DNA from: Protonemura montana
Lineage: Eukaryota > Arthropoda > Insecta > Plecoptera > Nemouridae
DNA: 64,000 bases
Assembly (NCBI GenBank): GCA_947568835.1
Contig: OX387609.1
Coordinates: 14,563,708-14,627,707 of the forward strand
Direction: 5' to 3'
The first letter of the stretch is position 1; each line of letters starts with the position of its first letter. Position numbers and translations under genes: made by a program. The notes beneath the pieces were generated by a model that was not told the origin of the DNA, made no database searches, and saw nothing but the letters and a program-made list of their open reading frames with translations. Shown piece after piece: positions 32,501-45,100 of this stretch.

Positions 32501-34571
32501 ACGGTTAGTTCAGGATAAACAAGTCTCAAATGCGAGCTACGCATAAAAAACAACGAAATTACATTTCTAAGCCTTTGAAGTAATCGTGAACTATCTTTGC
32601 GACTACCATTTCCGTCCGTATATGGCATCACAAATAAGACTTAAATTTGATGGTTTTTAGACTCATGTCTACTTGATGTAAACTTAGCACTAGTTTTAAC
32701 AAAAACTATTTGAACTGGGTTTTGAATGCTAAGTAAAGGGCTACTAAATTTCCCGACGTTTCGCAACATATACTAGTTACTTCTTCAGAGGTTTGAGCAG
32801 TCCTGACAATTTTCCAATAACAAAAGAACCACATAAAATTAAAACAATTACCTAGTATCAATTACCTAATTTTATGTGGTTCTTTTGTTATCGGAAAATT
32901 GTCAGGACTGCTCTAACCTCTGAAGAAGTTACTAGTATATGTTACGATACGTCGGGAAATTTAGTAGCCCTTTACTTAGCATTCAAAACCCAGTTCAAAT
33001 AGTTTTTCTTAAGACTTAAATTTCCTCTCAAAAAATGTGTTTCCTTTTGAGGAATAGAACCCAGATCTCAACCGTTCGCTGGTGTTGCTCCAACCATCCA
33101 TGCTTTTGCGAGGTTTCTAAACATATTTTATGAGAATGAAGGATCTCCAAGGAGTACAACCTGTTTGGGCACCAAGTTTTCAGAGGTTATTCGTGATCCT
33201 AATAATAAAAAACTTGATGTACTTGCCATGAAGCCCAGCATGATGATGAAGCAGATGCCAACTACGATCGCAAACGGCAGCAACAGGTGGGTGTTGATGT
33301 CGAAGGGGAAGTCATCGTTGATGACCACGTAGAAGCCGTCGGTGAAGAGGAAGTTGTCTCGTAGCGTCAGGCCGGAATACTCACCGACAAAGACGGCTAC
33401 AATATGGATGCCGGCCGGGTTCTTGGCAGACATCGGCTCTGCAAAGACGGTGAAGTTTTGGTTAGATTCCATCTAACAGCATCAAGGACCGGCCACCGCT
33501 TAGCCTTGTCTTTTTGACACACTGTATCGGCTGCTCCTGTCCAATAGCACCAAGGACCGGCCACCGCTTAGCCTTGTCCCTTTGACACACTTTGTTGGCT
33601 GCTTCTATCCAACAGCACCAAGGACCAGCCACCGCTTAGTCTTGTCCCTTTGACACGCTGTGTTGGCTGCTCCTGTCCAACAGCACCAAGGACCGGCCAC
33701 CGCTTAGCCTTGTCATTTCTACACACTGAGTTGGTGCTGTTTCTGTGGTTCTATTGGCTGTTGGTGAATGACTGGCTGATGATCAATCGACCCTCAGCTG
33801 TCTAATGATGCATCGCTTAGCTCTGCAAATCGATCGATCAACGCACCAAGGTCGGTTGAGTTGACATTGTAGACGATGGCTGCGCTGAAGTTTGCCGCCT
33901 GAGCGTTGCGTATTTTCTCTTCGAAGTTGCAGTCGAAGCGACGAATGAGCGCGATCCACCGCGCGGGAAAGCCGTCATGCGTGGGTGGCGGCGCGATTGG
34001 GGAGCACGCGTTGGCTGGCTGCGCTTCTACTACGAGACCCTGAGGAGACAAATAGGGGTCAGTAACCTCGGGGTGGGCAACATCACGGGGCGGAGCTTCA
34101 TATGCATATCGCAGCCCGGTCAGGTGGTTGCTCTGATTCGGGCTTTGCAAAGGAAACATAAGGTGCATTTTGGCTGAGCTTACTTGCTAGGGGTGGTGAT
34201 TTCAAAGCAGGGCAAGACAACCTATTGAGGAAACCTTATTGTAAAAATGTGTCTTTGCCCAACCCAGCCTGGTTACCTCCTCTGACTAAGACTAACCTGA
34301 CTTACCCTAGACCAGCCTAATCTAACCCTTCCCTGTCTTACTAAACGAATCCTAACCTAGTCTAGCGTAACCTGACCTAACCAAGACCAACATAGACTCA
34401 AAGCCAACGCACCTTAAAGCCGTCGATGGGCAGCGATGGGCCGAAATGAGCGGCCAGATCTCGGAACTCGTCCACCTGTTCGTTGGGAGCCTCGAGCGAG
34501 AACGTGAGGATGTCTGCGTCGGCCAATCGGAGGGCTGCTAGCACCCAGGCCACGGCCAGCGGATGCCACAT
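28090..34571 (-). CDS. RNF13: PA-TM-RING E3 ubiquitin ligase, RNF13/RNF167 type
   Basis: Six coding exons on the minus strand: 34571-34413, 34039-33847, 33438-33227, 31755-31581, 28726-28533 and 28272-28090. Phases close and give 371 residues; human RNF13 has 381. The ATG at 34571 starts a signal peptide ([19 protein letters not shown]). Residues about 20-165 form the protease-associated luminal domain ([24 protein letters not shown]); 169-188 are one membrane span; 226-267 are a complete C3H2C3 RING-H2 (CAICL, PCAHAYHTKC, CPVC). The tail is acidic and serine-rich, with DSDSDADD and TAPL as in RNF13. The family acts on endosomal and lysosomal membranes, with the RING in the cytosol recruiting E2 enzymes. 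The third intron uses GC-AG. Introns carry a hAT-like element, MITEs and minisatellites. RNF13 versus RNF167 is undecided. Confidence 0.9.
28750..30690. repeat. 64-bp minisatellite in RNF13-like intron 4, split by an insertion
   Basis: Two blocks (28750-29461 and 30062-30690) of a 64-bp unit with CAGTCCCATATGATAACCAA, GTTTTAAGATCCTTGTGTGC and TATGCACGTTGTGTTGATTG. About 11 units lie left and 10 right of a 600-bp hAT-like element. The last right-hand units change to a CTTGTGCTTATTGCTATGTC variant. The array starts about 25 bp from the 3' splice site of exon 5. Confidence 0.95.
29462..30061. mobile_element. Non-autonomous hAT-like DNA transposon, 600 bp
   Basis: The termini CAGTGGCGTGTGGTGGGG and, in reverse complement of the right end, CAGGGGCGTGTGGTCAGGG are imperfect inverted repeats of hAT type. 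The element is flanked by a perfect 8-bp duplication GCACGTTG (29454-29461 and 30062-30069), and the minisatellite resumes in phase outside it. The interior has an AT microsatellite (29503-29582) and no transposase frame. Confidence 0.92.
31119..31551. mobile_element. MITE carrying four CRE palindromes, RNF13-like intron 4
   Basis: CAATAGGGAAATCTC at 31119-31133 is the exact reverse complement of 31537-31551. Between them, weaker inverted pairs can be seen (ATAAAAACGAG at 31280-31290 and CTCGTTTTTGT at 31401-31411). The centre has four perfect TGACGTCA sites at 31295, 31315, 31350 and 31361, then AAAATGGCG. No coding frame. The element ends 29 bp inside the intron from the exon-4 donor (31580). 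Confidence 0.8.
32701..33007. mobile_element. Hairpin MITE, 307 bp, near-perfect palindrome
   Basis: The left arm from 32701 (AAAAACTATTTGAACTGGGT through AGAACCACATAAAATTA) is repeated in reverse complement to 33007, centred at about 32854. Arms of about 150 bp have only a few mismatches. Left-flanking sequence (GGTTTTTAGACTCATGTCTA) also precedes the copy at 60150-60200 and follows the partial copy at 32115-32200. No coding capacity. Confidence 0.93.
33045..33210 (-). mobile_element. Decayed tRNA-headed element beside exon 3
   Basis: GGAATAGAACCCAGATCTCA and GGTGTTGCTCCAACCATC retain the tRNA-like head; GAGAATGAAGGATCTCCAAG is the family body. The copy ends about 20 bp before exon 3 in genome order, inside the GC-AG intron. 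Confidence 0.65.
33483..33740. repeat. 68-bp minisatellite in RNF13-like intron 2
   Basis: About four copies of a unit with CACCAAGGACCGGCCACCGC, TTAGCCTTGTCCCTTTGACA and GGCTGCTCCTGTCCAACAG. The same 68-bp unit forms the larger array in the eIF2A U12 intron (42500-43090). Confidence 0.93.
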
Positions 34572-37500
34572 AGCTTGTCTAGCAGTCACGTTTCGCCGCA
34601 GTTTCACGGATGACAGCTCGGCGAAAAGGCATGACAGGGTGACGACACGTGAAGGGCAGAGATCTCAGGAGGCCTGCATCATCGGTATTTGAGGTTAGGT
34701 TTTCATGGGACTAGAGGTTTAAAGATTATTCAGTGTTGATAAGGTTGATTACCCCGGTGTCTTGCAACGTTTATCCGATAGACTGACGCTGAGTTTAACC
34801 CGAGGTTCTTAAATAAGATGCAGTATCTATAGGTGCTTGTGACCTATAAAATATTCTGCTTTCAAAAAAGAGCATTTGATTTGAAATGAGTTATCGTTCT
34901 TAGCAGCTAATCCCATGAATTAGTTTTTTTCAAATGTCTGATAGCTCATAAATATTACTTATACTATCCTGACAATTCCTAATGGGATTCATGGCTTGTA
35001 AATGTTTTTTTCTTATTTTAAGCCAAGAAAGGAAATCAATCAATCAACAATGATTTTTTGTCAAAGTTATGACAAAAGTATTACTTGATTCAAGTTGATA
35101 TCAATAGCAGTCCCTATCTAGCCTTACCTCTGATTTAATAGGCAATTAATCATTGTGCAAGAAAGTGAATTGTTATACTATCATTGCTTTTTCAAATGCT
35201 GCGAGTTATTACATAGGAATAATATCAGTTCCCATTAAAAAACGCTTGTGATTTTTTATCTCAAATACACCTCAAAAAGTATGCTTTCTTTTTCAATAAA
35301 AAAACATATTTACTTATAAGTGTCAACTCAATTTTTTTCAAAAGCTTACCCCGAAAAAATTAACACTATTTTGTTTAACACGTTTATGCAAGAATAATAC
35401 CCACGGTTTTGTTTGGGTTAGCACACCTACACTCGGGCATTTATTTTAACAACTATTACATTACTGTTTGTAAAACAAGCCTTGTATTTAATCTGCTAGG
35501 TCATAAACTCTGTAAGATTACAAATGAGCCAAGAGATATTATCGACATTTGGCTCACTACCTGGTTAGTGGTTTCTAATATATACTTAGTGTAGTTGAGA
35601 GTGTTTACAGAAAGCGTGTTATTCTTCTCAGCTGTTGCTCTCATTAGATATGTTATCATGATGAAATGTGTGCCTAATTAGAAGTAGGAATGGCACGAGA
35701 TGTTTGTTTTTCAATTTCCTTGGGAAGCTGTTCTTTTAGATCATGTATTTTGGCCTTGAAATTGCATACAATGACAAATCAATGACTGTGACAATCTTTT
35801 TTCTTCCATTTAATAAGCATTTCACTTCTTCAACCCACTTTGTTTATCCGTTTAAGAAACTATACTAAGGTATATTTGTATGATATAGAACAAAAAAAGT
35901 CACTATAAGTATTCTACCCATACTGTGCACAAATATAAGTTTCATTTATCTTGATGTTTGTAATCAAAAACTATAGCAATGGTATGGACAAAGCCTGTCT
36001 GATTGATATGTCTATGAATTTGACAGCTGTAAATGCCCATATCAAACAAGTCTTGCATATTTTAAGAAAAGCATATAACTTATGACCTCTTGTGTAGCTT
36101 TATACCTTTGAACTTAGCTAAGGCAATATCTTGATCTGACTGGAGGTTGGTTCACTTGTCAATAATTCAAGAGCAGCAGTGATAATACCCGCATGCATGA
36201 AGAAAATTGTTGCTTCTTGTTTTCCAATCCAGACCAATATTTAAGATAGCGTCTCCTTCTTACACCAAACACTTCAAGGAAAACGTAATTCACTCACTGA
36301 CTACCAATTTAATTAGTCACATTAGTCACATGAACGCTAGTAATCATTTTCATTGTGGAATAAGGTTATATTTTTGTGTGGCCTTCATTGCTGCGTATGG
36401 TGTCCAGACAAGGAAATGAATTCACACATTGCCATTCACTGCAGATAGGCTAATGATGTTTACTTACGTTTCAGTTAGGCAACTTCCCACGATACACTTG
36501 ATAAGAAAGAATTTGGTACAAAAACTTGATCGAATATGTCACATCAATTCGATCTAAAAATAAACATGGAGCGCTGTCAATCAGATGTGTCGCTATGAAT
36601 TATGGGTGCTCGGTCGAGGTTAGATCATCTGTGGCCAATAGCATCGCTTTCTACTCTGGAACACTTTGGAGGGAAAATACAAATATCTATTGTAACATGC
36701 ATATGTTGATAAGTTTCATCAACGGTTTCATATACCTACCTTAAATGGATACAAAACCAGTTTTGAATGGAAAGGTCCTTCACGACAAAACTATTTTTTA
36801 AGAGAAGAAAAATGTACACATACTAGCAGCTCCTGAAGTGACAATTTAACAACAATGATTTCAAAACATTTTATCACTTTCCAACGCATTTATTGTACGT
36901 TTCATGCAAAACACTTTCCATGCACAGAGGCAGATCTCAAAACTGATTACAAACCCTAAAAGAGAGCATGCATTATGTGCTGCTTTAGTCAATCCTAATT
37001 AAAGTTAAATAAATATAAATAAACACTTTTCTTTACAGTTTATAATTAAAAAATCTTTATTATTGCTGGAAATTAGCCAAGGCAATTGACAAGTTACTTT
37101 TGAGAGCTTTTAGTTCTTGTTCAGTAATTGTTTACAAATGCAATAGAACATTTTGGATTAAAAACACAACATGCAATTCCATATTTTGACAAATTGTCCG
37201 TAAGTAAGGAACAATTAATTGCTTGCCAATCAAAATATTCTTGCTTGATGTGTGAATTAATAATCAATTAAATCCAAGCATATTTGAACAAGTCAGAAGT
37301 TTGCTAGAAACTCTTAGAGCTAACTTGCTATTTTGAATTCACTAGAAACAAATGACCTTCCCTTTCCTTGCTCATGACAAAGAAAATAAATCGAGGCCAA
37401 TTTTCTTGCAAAAATAGAAGCTCACTTCGCTATACTGTCTAACCATACATTAGATAATAAATATTTATACTTATGATTAGTTAAATTGCTTCTTCAACAT

Positions 37501-39153
37501 TCATAAATCTCAACGCACCTTAAAAAATAAGCCGCAAATGATTTGCGTCGCAATTTTAAGTATCGCTAGAGGTTCAACGCTACATTCTATAACTACAAGT
37601 ACCAAACTACATACAGAACAGCTCTTGAAAAATGTCTCTGAAGTCCATATACAAATATAGCTGCTCCTATGAAAAAGCATGTTAATTTTGTGAACGGTCT
37701 ACGCAAACCTTACCTAAAACTTTACTCACTTCCAAGCCCACCACACCAGTGTCACGCTGAGGTTACTGTCCGTTCCCGCAGATAGTGAAGTGACCGAATC
37801 ATGGCCAGAGAACGCAAGAAAATACATCACAACTGCAATCAACAGTTAAAAAAAACCCATACACACAAGTCAGAAATAAAACATCATTTCAAACTTCAGT
37901 GACACATTCCTTGCCAGGATCAAAACTACAGTTACATTCGCACACCGATTATTGTTACGCAAAACAATTTAATCGCAAAGGACGTCAAAGCGATGCAAAA
38001 GTCCCAACGAGGACCGATTGGCAGCAACGTTCTGAGCAAAAAGTCGTCGCCATTTGAGCTGCAGACAGATAAAAAAGTAGGCGACGTAATGAAGTACGCA
38101 GTCGTAGACCCAGAGAAAACCCATCTGCGTAATCAGCGGCAAATGCCACAAAACCAAGAAGCAACCAGGAAATTAAGGAAAAGGCCTGCAAATTTGGGAA
38201 AAATGTAGGGCAAGAAATTCAACGACAAAGGCAACTCTCGACATATGGGGATTAGTGTAAAAAATTGAACACAGCCTCAAAATTGAGAGTCAAAACCCAC
38301 ACACCCCAAAGAAATACTCTTGAAATCAAAGATAGAATTTAAAAAAAATGAATGGGTAACCTTAAAACGCAGGGCAAGCACCCAAAATGTGATGTCAAAG
38401 ACAATACCTAGTCACATTAAAGACAAATAATTGAAGCAAGCACATAAATAATTGAAGAAGACTTCTGTTTTGACTAAAGGGGAAAAGTGAAGAAGGATTG
38501 CAGTAAGAACTCTAGAACCTAGAATTCTTTGCGCACAAGGCAGCAGAGAAAACGTCGCATGGACATTTCAGCAGTGGAATCTATCGCAAACAGCTTTCCC
38601 AATCGCAATAACCTGCGTTCATTTTTCCCTCTTCCCCATTACACAAACGAGACTTTTGAAACTCCTGCCATAAAGGGAGTTCAAAATTTCAAGCATAATC
38701 CTTAGAAATCAAAATCCTCATTTGAAATAAAGGGTAAGCACCTGAAAAATGTAGTTGCATCTTGAAAATGAAGACATCTGAAAAGACATCCCGGAAGTTC
38801 AGTAAACTACACCAACATAAAACACTCAAACTTGAAATCGAGGAAAAGCTTCTTTCGGATTCGATGTGAAACCTCACCAAGTAGGTCAAACTCAAGAATC
38901 TAAGAAACCTCGGTCACTTATAAAGAGTTCCCATCCAGATCTAGACTTGAAACATCTAACCCAGTGACAAAATCAACTCGCCAAAACGTTAAATACAGAC
39001 AAGTGCACCACGCGATGCCCATTTTCTTCTCCGATCTCTCCTTCCATCTTCACCCTAACTCAATCCAGCCTCTTCGCATTTAAATCCGAACGTAAGTCTC
39101 CTCAGGAAGCCTCAACTTTTGAGTCCATGTAGACGTGTATGCTCGTGGACACA
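34572..39153. other. Intergenic DNA between the RNF13-like 5' end and the eIF2A 3' end
   Basis: 34572-34700 is GC-richer and should contain the RNF13-like 5' UTR and promoter. 34700-37900 is AT-rich with no gene. 37969-38191 has two overlapping minus-strand frames, one with a hydrophobic N-terminus, not recognised. 38200-39150 should include the eIF2A 3' UTR. No repeats longer than 100 bp were seen. Confidence 0.45.
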
Positions 39154-42100
39154 TCACAACACCAGCTGACTCATCTCCTTGGCTAACTCCGCCTCTTTCT
39201 TGATCTTCTCCAGTTGGTTCAGCTCTAGCTTCTTGCCACTGGCCTGAGCATCCTTCAGCCGTGCAATCTCCACCAGTTTCTGTACGCACAAATCAAGTCC
39301 TATCAGCAAAGCAGGTAGGAATCGGAGATTACTAATCAATATTTGGAATCGGAATATTTACAGAACTTTTTTTATACTGGGGATGAGGACAAAAGGAAAT
39401 GCAACTCCAATTTCATCTTAGAATGAAATCTTATTAGGAATCATCTTAGGATTAGGATGAAATCTGATTTAAATTACAAACGCTTGAAATGCGCGGGGTA
39501 TTTTATTATTAACAACACTATAACCGTCTCAAAAATTGATGCCCAAACACGGACTCGAACCCCGATCTCCACCTATCGCGGCTGTTGCTCTGAACCATTG
39601 AGCTATCTGGACACTGGCTATCTGGACACTCATCAAATACACTAAAATCGTCTCATAAAGCCAGTGTCCAAGTAGCTCAATGGTTCAGAGCAACACCCGC
39701 GATAGGTGGATATCGGGGTTCGAGTCCGCGTTTGGGCATCAATTTTTAAGACAGTTATAGTATTGTTAATAATAAAACCCCAACGGAGCATGGGACTCAG
39801 GATTACTAACACCGCACTTCCATAACTTTGCAAGTACATACCAAGTGCACTTTCTTGATCTTCTTGTTGAGCTCCGGATCATCGGTCATCTCAGGCTTTG
39901 GCGGCAGCTCGATGGTCGAAGACGGCGCCGGCGTTTCCTCTCCGTTGGCCTCCTTTTTCACCTGCGCCACCGAGAATAACAAGCCACGCGTTTATATGAA
40001 TCGTTATGGCAAACAACGGTAAAAGTGCCAAGAGAATGGTATGTGTAATGCTGAGAAGGAACACAGAAAAGCACGTTGTAAAAGTTAGTTATGACGGACG
40101 CAGAGAGTTTCACGACTTCAGTTGCACGACATTTCGATTCAAATAATAGATGAAGGTCTTCCTGAACAAGGTGGCATTCCCAAAACACCTCTGCATCTCT
40201 CGAAACCTACCACTTTGCTTATTTCACTCTGCAACATACCTTCTTTGCCTCCCGCTTCTTGCGCTGCTTCAGCGCCGCTTTGCTGGGTTCTCCCGGCCGG
40301 GCGTTGCTGGGCAACTCATCGTCGTCATGGAGACGGAATGTCTTGGGTGGGTCTGGACCACCTCGTGCTGACGGTGGCCGGTAGGCTAGCTTGGAGGCTG
40401 CGTGCAAACACAAGGCAACGTGTGAGACACAGATAAAGCTTGCACGGATATTCCATCCTTATGGGGCAAAGACTACCACGGATAAAACTTGCACAGATAT
40501 TCCATCCTTATGAGGCAAAGACTGCCACAGGTAAAGCTTGCACAGATATTCCATCCTTATGAGGTAAAGACTACCACAGACAAAGCTTGCACAGATATTC
40601 CATGCTTATGAGGCAGAGACTACCACAGATAAAGCTTGCGCAGATATTCCATACTTATGAGGCAAAGACTATCGCAGATATAGCTTGCAGGGATATTCCA
40701 TCCTTATGAGGCAAAGACTAGCACAGATAAAGCTTGCACAGATATTCCATCCTTATGAGGCGAAGACTACCACGGATAAAGCTTGCAAAGATATTCCATC
40801 CTTATGAGGCAAAGCCTGCCACAGATAAAGCTTGCACAGATATTCCATCCTCATGAGGCAAAGACTACCACAGATAAAGCTTGCACAGATATTCCATCCT
40901 TATGAGGCAAAGAACACCACAGATAAAGCTTGCACAGATATTCCATTCTTGTGAGGCAAAGACTAACACAGATAAAGCTTGCACAGATATTCCATTCTTG
41001 TGAGGCAAAGACTACCACAGATAAAGCTTGCACAGATATTCCATCCTTATGGGGCAAAGACTACCACAGATAAAGCTTGCACAGATATTCCATACTTATG
41101 AGGCACAGACTGCCACAGATAAAGCTTGCACAGATATTGCATCCTTATGGGGCAAAGACTTCCACAAATAAAGCTTAAACAAAGGAAAATGGCAGAAGAA
41201 CTACAGAAGTAGGGAAGACACTGATAAAAAAGGCTTGAAATGCTATAGCACGTTATTGGCAAACACTTTGAAATCGACCCGAGCCTAAAATCCTCGTTCG
41301 CGCCCCAAAAGCTGGTCGGTGGTCGCTTACCGATGGGCGCAGTCGACTGAATGCCCTCGACGGTTCGCAGACTGATCTTTGGGTGCGGGAACTTGCCGTC
41401 GGCCGAAGATTGCCACAGAACATCCCAGAGCTCCTCCTGCGCATTCCACGGTCGCTCGTACAGCAATGCACCGCTGAAAGCAAAGACAGGCCTGTAGATA
41501 TCCACCGTAACACACCTAACCTACCGACAAGGCTGCTGCAGAATATGTAGAACCACTAACGCATCTGAACTTCCGCAGAAGTTCCTCTAACCATCTGAGC
41601 TAACTCGACGCAGCTATTTTGAGAGAATGTGTGTGTTTTTCAACTGCAAGACTGTGAATACTCACAGTCACAATCTATGACCATGCAGTTATAGTGTCAC
41701 TAGAATCATAGTGACTGTGAGTAGTCACAGCTTTGTGGTTCTACTCATAGCAGTATTGGCTTTCTCATCAAATGCACTAAACTAATTTAAAAAACTTAAT
41801 ATCCTATCAGGACATATGGTTAGAGTAACACCTGCGACAGCTTGAGATACAAGTTCTCAGTGGGTGTTATTTTTCAAAGGGTTTTTATAACCACTGCGAG
41901 AGCTATGCATAGACGCAAAGTACATGAACAAAGGGTTAAAATTGCACCCCTAAATGGCTCAGCACACCTATAGTGGTAGTTGGTGCAGAAAGGGAAAGAA
42001 ATGGGGAGATTACTACATATCAGAAACTCGAAATATATATTAAGCTGCATCATACATTTGAGGTTATGTTTTGACTCTTTTGAGAAAGTAATGTTTGGTT

Positions 42101-45100
42101 CTTGCACTGGCTGGGGGAATTAGTGAGATGGGAGTAGATTAACATTGTACGGTGGAGGGCGGGATGGTTGTCAGGTTTGCAAGGAACTGGATTGAATACA
42201 ACTGCGAAACCCTACAAGTGCCAGCGTACTCACTCGACATCGAGCAGCTGTCTAAGCAAGCACAGCCCACTGGTTACCTGTAGTGAAAGATCTTGAATCC
42301 GTTGCCAACCCTGAGCCGTGGCGCTGTGGTGGCGACCATGAAATGTTCTCCGTCAGGACTCCACGAGAGCAGAGTCGAGTCCGGCGCCTCCATCTTTGTG
42401 ATGACGCGGCGCGAAGCCACGTCCCACATCTCAACGGAACCACCCAGGTTGCCAAACCCGCCCAGTAGGAGAAGTTTCAAGAGTTAAGGAAGAATCGAAA
42501 CTAAGCCACAGCTTAGCCTTGTCCCTTCGACACACTGTGTTGGCTGCTCCTGTCAAACATCACCAAGGACCGGCCACCGCTTAGCCTTGTCCCTTTGACA
42601 CACTGAGTTGGCTGCTCCTGTCCAACAGCACCAAGGACCGGCCACCGCTTAGCCTTGTCCCTTCGACACACTGTGTTGGCTGCTCCTGTCCAACAGCACC
42701 AAGGACCGGCCACCGCTTAGCCTTGTCCCTTTGACACACTGTGTTGGCTGCTCCTGTCCAACATCACCAAGGACCAGCCACCGCTTAGCCTTATCCCTTT
42801 GACACACTGTGTTGGCTGCTCCTGTCCAACAGCACCAAGGACCGGCCACCGCTTAGCCTTGTCCCTTTGACACACTGTGTTGGCTGCTCCTGTCCAACAG
42901 CACCAAGGACCGGCCACCGCTTAGCCTTGTCACTTTGACACACTGTGTTGGCTGCTCCTGTCCAACAGCACTAAGGACCGGCCATCGCTTAGCCTTGTCC
43001 CTTTGACACACTGTGTTGGCTGCTCCTGTCCAACAGCACCAAGGACCGGCCACCGCTTAGCCTTGTCTCTTTGACACACTGTGTTGGCTCCTGGCAGAGA
43101 ACCGAGGGTTAACCCAGTGTAAAGGTATGTATATTATAAATCTACGAGCAGGACGACAGCTGTCAAACCGCAAAGGGCTGCATGTAAAGGATATTGTTGC
43201 CGTGCGGGTTGTAGTGGATGCAGTTTCGCGGGCCGGTACCGAAGTCGAACACCGGCTCGCACTTGAGGTTGAAGAGCGTCGCCTTGGCCGGCGTGAAGCC
43301 GTAGACGGCGCAGAATTCGGCGCCTTTCGGGCTCCAGGCCACGCTGTAGATCGGGCCCTCCTGCGAGAAGTACATGTTTAGTTTCGGAGTTGGCGGCACT
43401 GAATGCAAGTGGTTAACTGCTTATTGCACGGATCTAACTATCATCGTTGCAAGTTCCGGTTATCGATCTTGTACCTATCTCCTTTGAAATCACAAACGTT
43501 TTAATGGCAAATAATATTTGTTAACCCTGAAATTTACAGAGATAACATTCCTTATCCCTATCCTGGTTCTGTTCCTGATGATGCTGGCATATTACTGTCA
43601 GGCAAGCTAATTGGGCACAATATTTTTTTTATTATTAGGAACACTGCTACCCACTCAAAAATAGATATCCCCATTTGGGCAACAATTCTTGAGAGAGTAG
43701 TAGTGTTCCTAAAAACAAAATACCCCCCAAATTACAAGAGTTTGCAATGGAAATCAGTTTTCACACCGTCTTTTATCTTCATCTTTTTTTTATTTTTAGT
43801 GTATTTGATGAGAATGACAGTTCTCCAAGGAGTAGAACCAAGAGGCTGTGAATACTCACAGTCACTCTGATTCTAGTGACGCTATACCATGTCACAACCT
43901 GTCAAACTCGAATAACTCCAATTTGACGTTGGATTCGTTTTATGCTATGAAATCGAATTGAAACTAAAAAAGCTTTCAATGAACAGAATATTTTATTATT
44001 GGGAACACTAAAAACCTGTCAAAAATTGGCGTCCAGCCGGGGAATCGAACCCTGCAGCAAAGTTACCTTGTCCCGGTTTGTAGGTTATGGATTCACTGAC
44101 CTTGCTGAGTACGACCATGGACGTGTCCCCCTTTGTGTTGAGGTAGTGCAGAGTTTGCTTGCCGTAGTACGAGGCCCCGGTTTTGTCCACCTCGACGCTG
44201 GCCATCAGGAGCACGCCCGTGCCGCGTTTGTTCCACATTATGTCCACCTTATCCGACTGCAGAAACAAAACACGGGCAATCGTCAACCAGGAACCAGAAG
44301 GTCGTGACAAAGCATCAAGTTTAGTGGCGAGATTTTTCAAGATTTCCAAGCGTTCGCCTTTTAACCAAAGGCCAATGCTTTTGTCCGAGCTGATAATATA
44401 TTAGATTGGTTAGGATGAAATCTTATTTAAATTGCAAACGCTTGCAATGCGCGGGGTATTTTATTTTTATAAACACTATAAACGTCTCAAAAATTGATGC
44501 CCAAACGGGGACTCGAACCCCGATCTCCACCTATCGCGGGTGTTGCTCTGAACCATTGAGCTATTTGGACACTGGGTTTTTGAAACGATTTTAGTGTATT
44601 TGATGAGAATGACAGTTCTTCAAGGAGTAGAACCAAGAGGCTGTGAATACTCACAGTCACTCTGATTCTAGTGATGCTATACCACGTCACAACCTGTCAA
44701 ATACACTAAAATCATCTCAAAAAGGTGGAGATCGGGTTTCGAGTACGCGTTTGGGCATCAACTTTTGAGACGGTTATATTGTTCATAATAATAAAATATT
44801 AGATTGATTGATTAAGTAAATACCTGAGATAACTTCGTTTCCTGCATCATGCTCATTATTCTTTACACTATTGTAACTCAGATAAATCCTAAGTACAAAA
44901 TTTCATCAACATCTGAATTTGTTTGAATTTTCAAAACCAGTCAAGTCAATTCCGTGCAGACGCGCCTGGGTGAAGAAATTCGGTAAACAATCTGCGACAA
45001 TCTGAAATCTTGCAAAGCGTGGCTTCGTTTGGCAAGAGGAACGTTGTCGGTGATTTAAAAACGGAGCAAAACGGATCATTGGGCTCCGGTTTCGAGAGTT

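Larger units (their letters stand above)
31756..33226 (-). other. GC-AG intron of the RNF13-like gene
   Basis: Exon 3 ends in ATG and the intron starts GCAAGTACATC, the usual GC-donor consensus; no GT donor keeps the frame. The acceptor is TTTCCACGCAG before GTCGTGAAG. The join gives LGFM then VVKCIKD, matching IFMITKFVQD of RNF13. The 1471-bp intron holds a hairpin MITE, a decayed tRNA SINE and a foldback arm. Confidence 0.85.

Noticed and set aside
40851-41175. Minus-strand open frame through the 49-bp array joined to eIF2A exon 9
   Set aside because: The true exon 9 ends at a good donor (41331/41330) and the next exon joins in phase; the open frame is read-through into intron repeats.
42513-43053. 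Repeated 66-codon minus-strand frames as a repeat protein
   Set aside because: They lie wholly inside the 68-bp minisatellite within the eIF2A intron; 68 is not a multiple of three, so each frame breaks after about one unit.
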